This document shows, in pieces, positions 1-9,268 of a DNA stretch of 64,000 bases. Source of the DNA: JAWPMT01 sp965227935. Lineage in GTDB: Bacteria; Bacteroidota; Bacteroidia; Cytophagales; Cyclobacteriaceae. Below the pieces are notes generated by a model, which was given only the letters and a program-made list of their open reading frames with translations, had not been told where the DNA came from and ran no database searches. Location of the stretch: assembly GCA_965227935.1 (NCBI GenBank), contig CBDDGS010000047.1, positions 1 through 64,000 on the forward strand. Reading direction: 5' to 3'. Within the stretch, counting starts at the first letter, position 1. Each line of letters opens with the position of its first letter. A program made the translations under genes and the position numbers.

Positions 1-37
1 AAAAACTTTGTTGCTCTACTGATCGAGAGCTCACTAT

Positions 38-499
38 TTACTCTTCGGTTCTTCGCATGTGGAATACCTCGGTCCGAACCGTACCATCTTTGGAGCGCAT
101 TCTGAGATGTATTTCCATCTCCGTGTCTGACATACGCTTGAACACGAGCCCCTTCATCTCAATCGTGTTGTCATCGTAAGAGATCATCTCGAAGGATAAA
201 AAATCCTCCTTCTCTTCCCAACCTGTCAAATCAGGGGTGAAGTGCTTCAACTTGATCCCCTCCTCATCGAGAACGAGAAATTCATAGAAATTCAATTTCC
301 CCTCTCCTGTGTAATGGCGGTAGGCACCCATCATTTTGCCATCCGCCGATGGAGAAGACCACACTTCGTGGGAGGTACCTCCAAACCCATCCCCCTCCCA
401 GCTGCCTGCCAGCCAGGCGTAGGAGGGCAAGCCCTCATTCTGTGCGGTAGATTCAAACATGCCAAGTAGCAAAAGCAATAGGAAGGTAGTGTTTCTCAT
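38..499 (-). CDS. Secreted DUF6265-like protein
   Basis: Predicted exported protein of 153 residues. It opens with a clear Sec signal peptide (hydrophobic run LLLLLLG, cleavage near STAQ at about residue 20), which is why I take the ATG at 499 and not the upstream in-frame ATG at 529. The mature part begins with the pattern LAGSWEGDGFGG and continues as short beta strands, as in the DUF6265 and lipocalin-like families in which a WxG motif near the N-terminus starts a small barrel. No catalytic residues can be named. It lies 88 bp downstream of the sulfatase on the same strand, so it may be the last gene of that cluster. Family assignment is by pattern recognition only. Confidence 0.75.
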   Translation of the reverse strand: MRNTTFLLLLLLGMFESTAQNEGLPSYAWLAGSWEGDGFGGTSHEVWSSPSADGKMMGAYRHYTGEGKLNFYEFLVLDEEGIKLKHFTPDLTGWEEKEDFLSFEMISYDDNTIEMKGLVFKRMSDTEMEIHLRMRSKDGTVRTEVFHMRRTEE

Positions 500-586
500 G
501 ATCCTGGGATTATGTACTAATGTAGGCATCTCTGGTGGATCCCAATGGAATAACCATGCAAGCGACGCACTCCCTTAATCGGCTGA

Positions 587-2020
587 TCACTTCACACTGG
601 TAATTGCCTGCCGTTCGAACTCCGCATCAAAAGCGTCATTCTTCTCGGTCGGCACAGGAGCACCTGTGGCCGTTCTCCACCTTTCCAACTTAGCAAGCAT
701 TGCTTCAGTGACCTCAACCTCCTGTTCCGATAAATCATTTCTCTCGCCCGGGTCCGCCCTGAGATTGTATAGTTCCAGCCCGCCATCCTCGAAGTACTGA
801 TGAAGTTTCCAATCTCCGGACAAAACAACGGACCCCGGCCTGGTACGAAAAAGCGGATCCCTCCCATCATCCTCTACTTTGCTGTAGGCCTGGAGATAAA
901 TGGGGAAATGAAAATAGAGGTCCCGTTCCACGTGAGTCGTATCCCGAAACTGAGGCACCAGCGAAACACCGTCTAGTCGGTCAGCGACAGTTGGCGGTCG
1001 CACGATCTCCTGCAGCGTGGGGAAAAAATCCAGATTACTGACCTGATTGTTATTGATGACACCAGCCATCACCTGACCGGGCCAGCGGATCACTAGTGGC
1101 ACACGGATACCGCCTTCGTAGTACGACCCCTTGCCTGCCCTTAATGGCGACTGGCGCGAGATGGCACGTATCCCGCCATTGTCAGACGTGAAGATCACCA
1201 GGGTGTTTTCAACCAAGCCAAACCTCTCCAACGCATTGAGCAACCGCCCAACATTCTCGTCCATGGCACTGACCATTGCGCCGAAAACAGGATTGTCTTG
1301 CCCCTCGGTGCCTTCTTTCTGTTCGTATCTCGCGACCCACTCCTCCTTGCCCATGATGGGCGTATGCACTGTGTAATAGGGCACGTAAGCGAAGAACGAC
1401 GTGTCTTTATTCGCCTCGATAAACGCAATAGCCTCGGACGTAAGCCGGTCCGTAAGGTATTCGCCGTCAGGTCCATCTTCGATGAAGTCAATATTGTACG
1501 GGGCGAAGTAGCCGTCTCTGCCCGGATTACCCCGATGACTTCCTCCTACATTATGATCGATGCCTTGTTGGGTCGGGTCATTGCCCACATGCCACTTCCC
1601 GAAACTGCCGGTCACATAGCCTGTAGATTGCAGCATGAGTGGTAGCGTAAAGACACTGTCTTCCAGGTGCCTGGTATTGGCGATTGGGATGATCCTCCTG
1701 GTCTTCGCGTTGCCTCGCTCTGATGGGCTCACGGTATAGACCCCATGTCGGGGGGTATTGAGACCAGACAGCAGACATGCCCTACTTGGTGCACAATTGG
1801 CGGCACCAGCATATGCCCTCATGAAGACCATCCCTTCCCTCGCCAAGGCATCGAGATTGGGCGTCTCGTAGTAGGAGCTACCCATGAAACCGAGGTCTTT
1901 CCAGCCCAGGTCGTCTACATTGATGAGGAGAATATTGGGTTTGGTGAAAGGACGGGACTGTTCACGGGATTGACAAGAGACAAGTAGACAAGTAGCAAGT
2001 AGAAGCAAAAGGCATCTCAT
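587..2020 (-). CDS. Sulfatase, lipoprotein, formylglycine type
   Basis: Sulfate-ester hydrolase of the alkaline-phosphatase superfamily, 477 residues. A lipoprotein signal ends in LLVSC with the lipidated Cys at residue 16, placing the enzyme in the periplasm or on the outer membrane; this decides the ATG at 2020 over the one at 2047. The metal site is visible as NVDDLG near residue 35, and the maturation motif CAPSR has the Cys that becomes formylglycine at residue 76. The calcium-site segment SDNGG lies near residue 280. Maturation needs a sulfatase-modifying enzyme that is not in this window. It follows a second sulfatase by 32 bp, so the two are probably co-transcribed. Substrate is unknown; a sulfated polysaccharide is the likely inference. 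Confidence 0.93.
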   Translation of the reverse strand: MRCLLLLLATCLLVSCQSREQSRPFTKPNILLINVDDLGWKDLGFMGSSYYETPNLDALAREGMVFMRAYAGAANCAPSRACLLSGLNTPRHGVYTVSPSERGNAKTRRIIPIANTRHLEDSVFTLPLMLQSTGYVTGSFGKWHVGNDPTQQGIDHNVGGSHRGNPGRDGYFAPYNIDFIEDGPDGEYLTDRLTSEAIAFIEANKDTSFFAYVPYYTVHTPIMGKEEWVARYEQKEGTEGQDNPVFGAMVSAMDENVGRLLNALERFGLVENTLVIFTSDNGGIRAISRQSPLRAGKGSYYEGGIRVPLVIRWPGQVMAGVINNNQVSNLDFFPTLQEIVRPPTVADRLDGVSLVPQFRDTTHVERDLYFHFPIYLQAYSKVEDDGRDPLFRTRPGSVVLSGDWKLHQYFEDGGLELYNLRADPGERNDLSEQEVEVTEAMLAKLERWRTATGAPVPTEKNDAFDAEFERQAITSVK

Positions 2021-2052
2021 AGTGGTAATTTCGGGAGAGCAGGACAAACGTC

Positions 2053-3495
2053 CTACTCCACATTCAGGAAGGTAGGATCCCCAAATCGAAAGACAGGTGA
2101 CTGCGTACGGCTCTCGGTCATGAGTCGTGAGAACCGGTCCACCAACTCGGGATACTGCTCTGCGAGATTGTTGGATTCGCCCTGATCGATCGACAGATCG
2201 TACAATTCCGGGTCCCGGTCGGGGTCCTCGAACACATCATACCGTACGGCCTTCCACTTTCCCTGGCGAATGGCCTGCCGACCGCCACGCTCATGAAATT
2301 CCCAGTACAGATAATCGTGCGTCGGTTGATCTCCCTGGGCAAGCCAGGTAGGCAACATGGATATCCCATCGGTTGCTGTCGTAGTGCCTGATTCAAGCAC
2401 TGCGGCAAACGTGGGCATGAAGTCCCAAAATGCCGAAATGTGATCTGATTCTGTGCCCGCCGCTATCTTACCAGGCCAGCTGACAAGAAGAGGTACCCTG
2501 ATCCCTCCATCGTAGAGGTCCCGTTTGAATCCCCTCAAAGGGCCATTGCTATCAAAGTAATCGGGGTCTGCGCCACCCTCTCGGTGCGGGCCATTGTCGG
2601 AGGTAAAGATGACGATGGTGTTGTCAGCGATGCCGAGTACCTCCACCTTATTGAGGATCTCCCCTACCTGGGTATCAAGTAGATCGATCATGGCAACGAA
2701 AGCAGCATGCGTCTCCTCCTGAGAACCATATGGCCCATTTCGATACCTTTCCCCGTCATCGACTCCCTCGTAGGCCTTCTCAGGAAGGTACTTGCCACGG
2801 TGCTTTTTCATGTACTCTTCCGGGGCCGCTAGCTCGGCATGCGGAATGGCCGTTGGGTAAAAGAGAAAGAAGGGTTTCTCTTGATTTGATTCCATGAATT
2901 GAAGGGCCCGCTCGTGGATGACGTTAGGTGCGTACGTTCCCGTCTGCTGCCCCTTGTTGGCGAAAAGCGAATCTTTCTCCTGATTGTCCCACAAGTAGTA
3001 CGGATAGTAGTGATGAGCGATCCGTTGGCAGTTGTAGCCATAAAACTGGTCGAACCCCTGGTTTCCCGGTTCGCCCTCTGATCCCGGATAGCCCAGCCCC
3101 CATTTTCCAAATGCTCCTGTCACATAACCCGCTTGTTGAAACATTTCACTCATGGTGAAGACACTATCTGACAGTGGATATTGGCCCTCCGGTTGGACTT
3201 CCTTATTTCCGCGAATGGGTGTATGTCCTGTATGCATCCCGGTGAGTAAAGCACTGCGTGACGGTGCACAGACCGTGGCTCCGGAGTAGTGCTGGGTGAA
3301 TAGCATTCCCTGGGCCGCAAGACGATCAATGTTCGGCGTCGGAAACTTTGTCTGTCCATAACACGAAAGGTCAGCGTAGCCCAGGTCATCGGCGAGGATA
3401 AAAATGACGTTGGGTGGCGTAGGTTGCGGCTCTTGACAGCTGAAAAAGGTCGTAAGGGTAAGAACTGCAAGGCAGACGATTGGATAGTTTTTCAT
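2053..3495 (-). CDS. Arylsulfatase-type sulfatase, lipoprotein
   Basis: Second sulfatase, 480 residues. The signal peptide ends TTFFSC with the lipidation Cys at residue 20. ILADDLGYADLSCYG gives the metal-binding aspartates near residue 36, and CAPSRSALLTG carries the formylglycine Cys at residue 76. SDNGP appears near residue 300. The tail after SDNG (GGADPDYFDSNGPLRGFKRDLYDGG) fits the common Bacteroidota arylsulfatase A-like group. It is the upstream gene of the sulfatase pair. The two enzymes are paralogous but diverged, suggesting two different sulfate positions on one glycan or two glycans. The exact subfamily cannot be set without a SulfAtlas comparison. Confidence 0.93.
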   Translation of the reverse strand: MKNYPIVCLAVLTLTTFFSCQEPQPTPPNVIFILADDLGYADLSCYGQTKFPTPNIDRLAAQGMLFTQHYSGATVCAPSRSALLTGMHTGHTPIRGNKEVQPEGQYPLSDSVFTMSEMFQQAGYVTGAFGKWGLGYPGSEGEPGNQGFDQFYGYNCQRIAHHYYPYYLWDNQEKDSLFANKGQQTGTYAPNVIHERALQFMESNQEKPFFLFYPTAIPHAELAAPEEYMKKHRGKYLPEKAYEGVDDGERYRNGPYGSQEETHAAFVAMIDLLDTQVGEILNKVEVLGIADNTIVIFTSDNGPHREGGADPDYFDSNGPLRGFKRDLYDGGIRVPLLVSWPGKIAAGTESDHISAFWDFMPTFAAVLESGTTTATDGISMLPTWLAQGDQPTHDYLYWEFHERGGRQAIRQGKWKAVRYDVFEDPDRDPELYDLSIDQGESNNLAEQYPELVDRFSRLMTESRTQSPVFRFGDPTFLNVE

Positions 3496-3606
3496 GAAGG
3501 AATCAGGCTATTAGGGTTTGTTTGGAATTCCGAATATTACACAAATTGCCTGCAAATATGAAGTTCTCCTATTCGTCTATTGTGCTTGAACCTTCACAGA
3601 GCTACT

Positions 3607-4149
3607 TCATCGGCCCGCTAATGCCGATAGCCGATCCCGGGCCTCATTGACTCCTTCCAGCAGATCAAGTGAGGTGTACAATTCGCTCGCTTCTTCCCAG
3701 GCAGCCATCGCTTCATCGATATTTTGTTGACGCTCCAGCAGGAGAGCAAAACCCCGCAGGACATTGGCCAAATGACCGAGATTCGTTGTGGGCTGCTCAC
3801 GATAGACTCTCAGTGCCTCCCGGTAGTTTTGTTCTGCCTCAGCGTACCGCCCCATATGAGACTGCAAGTCGGCGAGGTGCCTTGTCGCATGGGCTATGTG
3901 ATCGGGGCTACCCGATTGCCTGTATTGGGCAACGGATTTCTGACTCAACACAATTGCCTCTGAGTATCTGTCATGATCCGCTTCGAACTGCATGTAGACG
4001 TGATAGATACGTCCCAGAGAAAGGTGATCATCTTCGCTGCAAAGAGCATGTGCTTGCTCCAAAAGACGCCGTGCTCCAGTGTAATCACCCTCCCGCCGCA
4101 AGGCCCAGGCTTCTTGTAGCAGTCGCTCAATATCTGGGTTATGGCTCAT
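3607..4149 (-). CDS. Tetratricopeptide repeat protein
   Basis: Cytoplasmic TPR protein of 180 residues with no signal peptide. Helical pairs with the TPR spacing of small and large residues are visible, for example GDYTGARRLLEQAHAL, DRYSEAIVLSQKS, GRYAEAEQNYREAL and QNIDEAMAAWEEAS, giving about four to five repeats over nearly the whole length. The ATG at 4149 is chosen because translation upstream of it gives a Cys-rich, non-TPR stretch. It sits between the sulfatase pair and a divergent esterase gene. It probably acts as a protein-interaction scaffold, but no partner is evident. The internal open frames on the other strand are shadows. Confidence 0.75.
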   Translation of the reverse strand: MSHNPDIERLLQEAWALRREGDYTGARRLLEQAHALCSEDDHLSLGRIYHVYMQFEADHDRYSEAIVLSQKSVAQYRQSGSPDHIAHATRHLADLQSHMGRYAEAEQNYREALRVYREQPTTNLGHLANVLRGFALLLERQQNIDEAMAAWEEASELYTSLDLLEGVNEARDRLSALAGR

Positions 4150-4270
4150 GAGAATTAATGGTTTGGATGAAGCACAGCTCCGGCATATCAACAAAGATAA
4201 GTTGACACCAATACTTCTTATCTTGCCAGCACACACCTGAATCTGTTAAAGACTTAAATGACTTCCAACC

Positions 4271-5146
4271 ATGAAAAGATCAGTACTCACCTTGTTAACC
4301 ATTGGCCTCATCGCAACTAGCCACATGGGACGATCCCAGGAAGTCATCACCTTGCCCTATGAGGAAATCGAGGGAGTAAGCTGGGAGAATCAAGAGAAGC
4401 AATACTTCACCTCCGTTTGGCAGACTACTGTTGTCACAAACGTAGCTGTACCTACCATGACCGTGTATCGACCGACGGCTGAAAAGAACAATGGCACTTC
4501 GCTGATTGTCGCGCCTGGCGGTGGGTTGTTCGCTCTGAGCATCAACAGCGAGGGAATCGACGTGGCCAATTGGTTGGTGACCAAGGGAGTCACCGTCTTC
4601 GTACTGAAATATCGGCTGGTGCCCACTGGCGAAGACGCAACAAAGGAAATCAACGAGATCAGCGGCGAAGAATTGATGACCCGAGTCGGTCAAGTGATGC
4701 CTTTTTCTGTGCAGGATGGCCTCAACGCCGTCGCATATGTGCGGGAGAATGCCGAGAAATATGGCGTAAAACCAGACAAGGTGGGCTTCATGGGATTTTC
4801 CGCAGGTGGAGCCGTGACCATGGGCGTGGGATATGAATACGAAGCCTCCAACCGGCCTGACTACCTCGTCCCCGTCTATGCGTGGACCGGAGCCATGCCT
4901 GTCAGGACACCAGCTGAAGACGCACCACCCATGCTCGTCGTTTGTGCCACCGATGACCCGCTCGGGTTGGCCAGTGGCTCGGTAGAGTTATACCAATCGT
5001 ACCTCGACAAAGGGCTGAATGCGGCACTACACATGTATTCCAGGGGTGGACATGGGTTTGGCATGAGGACGCAGGGATTGCCCTCCGACAACTGGATCGA
5101 GCGCTTTTATGAATGGGCGGTGGTCGAAAAGATCATTGAGCTTTAA
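4271..5146 (+). CDS. Secreted alpha/beta-hydrolase esterase
   Basis: Carboxylesterase of the acetyl-xylan-esterase/BD-FAE-like alpha/beta-hydrolase group, 291 residues, exported by a signal peptide of about 22 residues ending near GRSQ. The oxyanion-hole loop APGGG is near residue 82, the nucleophile elbow GFSAGG near residue 175, the catalytic Asp in ATDDPLG near residue 228 and the His in GGHGFG near residue 261, so the triad is complete. Such enzymes remove acetyl or other acyl groups from plant or algal polysaccharide side chains. Its position beside two sulfatases and a TonB receptor supports a role in glycan trimming, which is inference. It is transcribed divergently from the TPR gene. 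Confidence 0.88.
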   Translation: MKRSVLTLLTIGLIATSHMGRSQEVITLPYEEIEGVSWENQEKQYFTSVWQTTVVTNVAVPTMTVYRPTAEKNNGTSLIVAPGGGLFALSINSEGIDVANWLVTKGVTVFVLKYRLVPTGEDATKEINEISGEELMTRVGQVMPFSVQDGLNAVAYVRENAEKYGVKPDKVGFMGFSAGGAVTMGVGYEYEASNRPDYLVPVYAWTGAMPVRTPAEDAPPMLVVCATDDPLGLASGSVELYQSYLDKGLNAALHMYSRGGHGFGMRTQGLPSDNWIERFYEWAVVEKIIEL

Positions 5147-5171
5147 GGCTGATTCAAGTCAGCCCAGGACG

Positions 5172-7583
5172 TCAGAATTTATACTTCAACCCAATTCTGA
5201 TCGTCTGAGTCTCATAGAAATTTTGGTACTCCGCGACAAATCCATCTCCGACGATTTCTTGTCTTAGCCCAAAGCGATTGAAAATATCCGTCGCTGCTAC
5301 AGTCAATTCACCTTGGTCTTTCCACAGCTTCCTTTTGACACCAATATCCACAGAACTTCTAGACAACTGCTTACCCTGAGGTATGTCCTTCTCCGCAAAA
5401 TAGAGCGCAGTCAATTGAAACTCCAGCCCGGAATTGACCTCAAGCGTGTTAATGAGTTTGGCATCCCAGGTATTGCCGGACGTTTCGAGGATATCAAAAG
5501 TATGGGGATAAGGGAATAGCAAACTTCCGGTATGTGATTGAATGTTGATTTGGTACCAATTGAAGTTTCCAGATATGTCCCAGAAATCAGTGATGTCCTG
5601 ACTGGCCACCAGTTCCAATCCCAGGTGATTCATCTGACCGGTATTTGCATAGCTCTTCACAACGATGTCATAAATGCTGGTGGTGTCTTGTGTGTACACC
5701 CGCTGGAAGGAGTCATCAATCAGCCTGAAGTAGCCAGATAGAAACACAGACCCGGATTCCCAATAATGCTGATAGGCGAGTTCGGCAGACTGCGTATACT
5801 GCGGTCGCAGGTAAGGATTGCCCACTTTTACAAGCTCGTGATCATCGGACTTGGTGAACATACGAAGCTCCGGCTCACCGGGTCGGTCAATCCGCTGATT
5901 GTAGAAGGCCGATAGACGGTTGTCTTCATTCATCTTGACGGTCAATCGAATATTCGGAAAGAGCCTGAAATAGTCGTAGGCATCATTTTCGTCATAATAG
6001 ATATTGGTTTCATCCATATCATAAGACACCGCCGTATATTCTGCTCTCAGACCGCCCTCAATGTCGTAAGTGGGCTTTTCATGGACCCAATTAGTGTAGA
6101 CTGCATAGATCCTCTCCCGCCACTTCGACCAGTTGCCAAGTCCCTCGTATAGCATGGAGTTCTCTCCCCGCTGCTGTTCGTACTCCACCGGCAGGTCCCT
6201 GATTTGTGTCTTGGTGCCCATTTCCAATCGACCACTCGCTGTGGGTTTGACGTAATCAATGGTTCCGCTTGTGATATGCTCTGTACCCAATACGGTTGTG
6301 ACATCCCTGCCATCATCCCTGATAAACGAGCTGTCATTCAGGAAATACGTCTCATCTTCCCATCCTCGTGAGTATTGCAGATTGGCCTCAAGCAGGTGGC
6401 CCGGCTGCTGAAACTTGCGCTCATATCGCAGTGCCAGATTGTAGTATCCTGTGATCTCCTCTTCGTTCCATGTGATGAACCTCGTCCGGACACCATCCTG
6501 GTCGATGTATGCTACCTGGGCAGTATCTACGTGCGATTCCCAATCATATATCCCGGAAAAGGAGAGAGTATTTCTCTCATCCAGAAGATAGTCCATCCCC
6601 CCCTTTACGATGTAGTGCGTCTGTGTTCGGTTTTCCGGTACTTGCGAAGAAATCACCCTACCGTCATCATAAAATCTTGTCGTAAACTCATTGTTGGGGA
6701 GTCGCTGCTGAAAGAGTATTTCGGACTGAAGGAAGAAGTTGAATCGCTCCTGCTTCAAGTTGAGGTCCAGACTGGGTATGTACTTGGGAGTCGGGGAGTA
6801 GCTGCCCAACTCAGTCGGCAAGTCTGCCCTGCGCTGTGAGATGGCTCCCAAACCATATGAAAACCCAACACTGCCGTGTAGCCCGGTTTGCTTCTCTTTC
6901 TTGTAAATGATGTTGATAATACCCGCCATCCCATTGGCGTCGTATTTGGCCGAGGGATTGTTGATGATTTCGATTCGCTCGATATTCGCAGCCGGGATGT
7001 TGTCCAATCCCTTTTGATTGCCGTATCCCGTCAAGCTTGATTGCTTCCCATCAATCAGCACAATCACACGATCACTTCCTCGCAGAACCACCTTCCCATC
7101 CTGATCAAAAGACACACTGGGCATGGCCTTCATAGCATCCATCACTGAACCACCAGACTGAGCGATGTTGTCGGTCATGCTGTAGGATTTCCTATCGAGA
7201 CTGGCGGCAATTTCCTCCCGCTCGCCGGCTACGGTCACTTCCTCGAGTAGCGCGGCACTCTGTGTTATTCGGACCAGGCCGAGATCATAATGCTCATTGA
7301 GCCTCCCGATAAGAATATCGCTGGTGCTTCTTTCAAACCCCACACACGATACCGCCATAAGATATTTTCCAGGAGGAATGCCATCGATCTTGAATGCTCC
7401 TTGCGCTTCACAAATGCTTCCATTGATCAACTCTCCGCCCTCAGTGAAAATCGCCACTGAAGCAAAAGGAACGGGTGCCTGGCTTTCGGCATCAACGATC
7501 CGCCCGACCACGGTCGCAGTGGACTGTGCCAAAACATGAAGCGAAAACGCTATGTATATGAAACTCGAAAACAGCTTTCTCAT
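5172..7583 (-). CDS. TonB-dependent outer-membrane receptor
   Basis: Outer-membrane barrel protein of about 803 residues, with start at 7583 (MRKLFSSF) or 7592. After a signal peptide ending near VLAQ comes a carboxypeptidase-regulatory beta-sandwich (VVGRIVDAESQAPVPFASV, about residues 25-105). A plug domain follows (KAMPSVSFDQDGKVVLRG, IDGKQSSLTGYG, and NPSAKYDANGMAGIINI), then a long barrel rich in alternating aromatic residues, ending in the outer-membrane signature IRIGLKYKF. It belongs to the beta-barrel family common in Bacteroidota, not to canonical SusC, and no SusD partner is present. It is convergent with the esterase gene (25 bp apart) and divergent from kduD. The substrate is unknown. 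Confidence 0.93.
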   Translation of the reverse strand: MRKLFSSFIYIAFSLHVLAQSTATVVGRIVDAESQAPVPFASVAIFTEGGELINGSICEAQGAFKIDGIPPGKYLMAVSCVGFERSTSDILIGRLNEHYDLGLVRITQSAALLEEVTVAGEREEIAASLDRKSYSMTDNIAQSGGSVMDAMKAMPSVSFDQDGKVVLRGSDRVIVLIDGKQSSLTGYGNQKGLDNIPAANIERIEIINNPSAKYDANGMAGIINIIYKKEKQTGLHGSVGFSYGLGAISQRRADLPTELGSYSPTPKYIPSLDLNLKQERFNFFLQSEILFQQRLPNNEFTTRFYDDGRVISSQVPENRTQTHYIVKGGMDYLLDERNTLSFSGIYDWESHVDTAQVAYIDQDGVRTRFITWNEEEITGYYNLALRYERKFQQPGHLLEANLQYSRGWEDETYFLNDSSFIRDDGRDVTTVLGTEHITSGTIDYVKPTASGRLEMGTKTQIRDLPVEYEQQRGENSMLYEGLGNWSKWRERIYAVYTNWVHEKPTYDIEGGLRAEYTAVSYDMDETNIYYDENDAYDYFRLFPNIRLTVKMNEDNRLSAFYNQRIDRPGEPELRMFTKSDDHELVKVGNPYLRPQYTQSAELAYQHYWESGSVFLSGYFRLIDDSFQRVYTQDTTSIYDIVVKSYANTGQMNHLGLELVASQDITDFWDISGNFNWYQINIQSHTGSLLFPYPHTFDILETSGNTWDAKLINTLEVNSGLEFQLTALYFAEKDIPQGKQLSRSSVDIGVKRKLWKDQGELTVAATDIFNRFGLRQEIVGDGFVAEYQNFYETQTIRIGLKYKF

Positions 7584-7747
7584 ATCAATCATCCCCGACC
7601 TCCTACCAGATGGTTCTGCGGCAATTGCGCACCCAAATAGCAAAGTACTCAAACAATCCCGGGCAAGTGGAATACTTGGCGCTGGAATGCGGCAGGTTTT
7701 CAACCTATATTACACTAAGACCCACATAAAACAGTGAAAAAGGAAGA

Positions 7748-8518
7748 ATGAGCATCTTAGACCAATTCAGACTTGATGGAAAAATCGCCCTGATTACAGG
7801 TTGCAAACGAGGCATTGGCAAAGCCATGGCGGTAGCCCTCGCAGAAGCCGGGGCCGACATCATTGGAGTAAGTACTACACTAGAAAAAGAGGGTAGCGAC
7901 GTCGAAAAGGAAGTAGTCGCCAGAGGTCAGCAATTCACTGCGTTTCAATGCGATCTTAGCAATCGGGAGGCATTGTACGACTTCATCCATAAAGTGAAAG
8001 CAGACTTCCCTCAAATCGATATCCTGGTCAACAATGCCGGGACCACACACCGACAGGCAAGCACCGAGTTCCCCGATGATCAGTGGGACCGGGTCATCGA
8101 AGTGAATCAGTCCGCTCCTTTTATCCTCACCCGTGAGTTCGGCAAAGACATGGTGGCCCGTGGCCATGGCAAAGTGGTATTTACTGCGTCACTGCTGACA
8201 TTTCAGGGTGGCATCACCGTACCAGCCTATGCCGCCAGCAAGGGCGCTATCGGCCTAATGACCAAAGCATTTGCCAACGAATGGGCCAGCAAAGGAGTGA
8301 ATGTGAATGCTATCGCACCGGGATACATCCGTACGGATATGACCCAAGACCTCCAAAACAACGCGGAGAGGGCACCGACGATCAGTGGTCGCATCCCAGC
8401 TGGGCGCTGGGGCCAACCAGAGGACTTTGCCGGCCCGATTGTATTCCTTTGTTCAGAGGCCTCCTCCTACATGCATGGAACGGTGATGCTTGTCGATGGC
8501 GGCTGGATGGGACGGTAG
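7748..8518 (+). CDS. kduD: 2-dehydro-3-deoxy-D-gluconate 5-dehydrogenase-like SDR
   Basis: Short-chain dehydrogenase of 256 residues, closest by motif to KduD, which interconverts 2,5-diketo-3-deoxygluconate and 2-keto-3-deoxygluconate in breakdown of pectin and other uronates. The Rossmann motif TGCKRGIGKAMA is near residue 17, NNAGT near 90, the catalytic Ser in FTASLL near 142 and YAASKG (Tyr and Lys) near 156. The C-terminal run RIPAGRWGQPEDFAGP and VDGGWMGR is highly typical of KduD. A purine-rich GGAAG lies just before the ATG, unusual for this phylum. It ends 2 bp from the convergent dioxygenase gene. Neighbouring sulfatases and receptor suggest a uronate-containing sulfated glycan as the upstream substrate. 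Confidence 0.88.
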   Translation: MSILDQFRLDGKIALITGCKRGIGKAMAVALAEAGADIIGVSTTLEKEGSDVEKEVVARGQQFTAFQCDLSNREALYDFIHKVKADFPQIDILVNNAGTTHRQASTEFPDDQWDRVIEVNQSAPFILTREFGKDMVARGHGKVVFTASLLTFQGGITVPAYAASKGAIGLMTKAFANEWASKGVNVNAIAPGYIRTDMTQDLQNNAERAPTISGRIPAGRWGQPEDFAGPIVFLCSEASSYMHGTVMLVDGGWMGR

Positions 8519-8520
8519 CT

Positions 8521-9135
8521 TCACTCATACCCCTGAATGTTCCGCCCCAGGATGATATCCCTCCTACCTTCAAGTAGCTGACCCTTTTCGACGAGCTGCA
8601 ATACATTGCCAGGACCACCGCGGGGGGGCTTGCTGGTATCGCGTATCAGTGGATCTCCCGCGAAGAGGTAACTCTGTACCCAGTAGTACTTGCCATCCGG
8701 CTCCAGTATCGTTAAATGAATATGTGCAGCCTCGGTCCTGCTTGGATAGGTGCCTGGTCGAAATGTATAGAATTCATAGTTGCCGGTCGCATCCGTTTTG
8801 ACCCAACCTCTTATGTATCCATGGCGTCTGACCCACCCCTCCTCGTTGCCCCTCGTCGGGTAGATACCCTCTTTGTTGGTGTGGTAGAGGTACAGTATCA
8901 CTCCCTCCGATGGTGTCTCCCCATCAGACAGGTAGACCGTCCCGGCAACTTTGATCTTCGGCTCGTTGTCCTCGAAGAGTGGCAGGGTGTCGACACTATT
9001 GAGCACCTCATCGCCATATTCCAGCACCGCCTCACAACCCTCGCATGGTCCGCCGACCAATCGATAATTGGGGTTCTGGGTGTATGAGCAATGAACACAG
9101 GTGAAGGCGATAATGAGCAAGCAAATGGGTTTCAT
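8521..9135 (-). CDS. Exported intradiol dioxygenase-like protein
   Basis: Protein of 204 residues related to the intradiol ring-cleavage dioxygenases (protocatechuate 3,4-dioxygenase fold). The four expected non-haem Fe(III) ligands are all visible: Tyr in KEGIYPTRG, Tyr in RPGTYPS, and two His in AAHIHLTI. The N-terminus (MKPICLLIIAFTCVHCSYTQ) is a signal peptide, so the protein is exported, unlike classical cytoplasmic catechol dioxygenases. A short CEGCE motif lies at the start of the mature protein. Exported members of this family are known in Bacteroidota but their substrates are not settled. No other aromatic-degradation gene is seen nearby, so the role is open. Confidence 0.82.
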   Translation of the reverse strand: MKPICLLIIAFTCVHCSYTQNPNYRLVGGPCEGCEAVLEYGDEVLNSVDTLPLFEDNEPKIKVAGTVYLSDGETPSEGVILYLYHTNKEGIYPTRGNEEGWVRRHGYIRGWVKTDATGNYEFYTFRPGTYPSRTEAAHIHLTILEPDGKYYWVQSYLFAGDPLIRDTSKPPRGGPGNVLQLVEKGQLLEGRRDIILGRNIQGYE

Positions 9136-9213
9136 GAGCAAATTGGGGTAGTTTCCACCTTATTCATACTGTATTGAGCAGACATCAGTTGCGGGAAGCC
9201 GCAAGTGTAGAAA

Positions 9214-9242
9214 TAAAAAAGCCCCTCCACATCGGGAGAGGC
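9214..9242 (-). terminator. Rho-independent terminator of the prc gene
   Basis: Read on the minus strand, an 8-bp stem (GCCTCTCC pairing with GGAGGGGC, one G-U pair) with a loop of about 6 nt is followed directly by six T residues. It lies 26 bp after the stop codon of the tail-specific protease gene. Confidence 0.85.
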
Positions 9243-9268
9243 CTCATATATTGATGTCTTCTTGTGTC

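Noticed and set aside
13..30. Possible terminator GCTCT-AGAGC after the first gene
   Set aside because: The stem is only five pairs with a loop of eight and the T run is displaced, so it is not reliable.
5172..8518. A canonical SusC/SusD transport pair
   Set aside because: The receptor lacks the SusC layout and no SusD-like lipoprotein gene is nearby.
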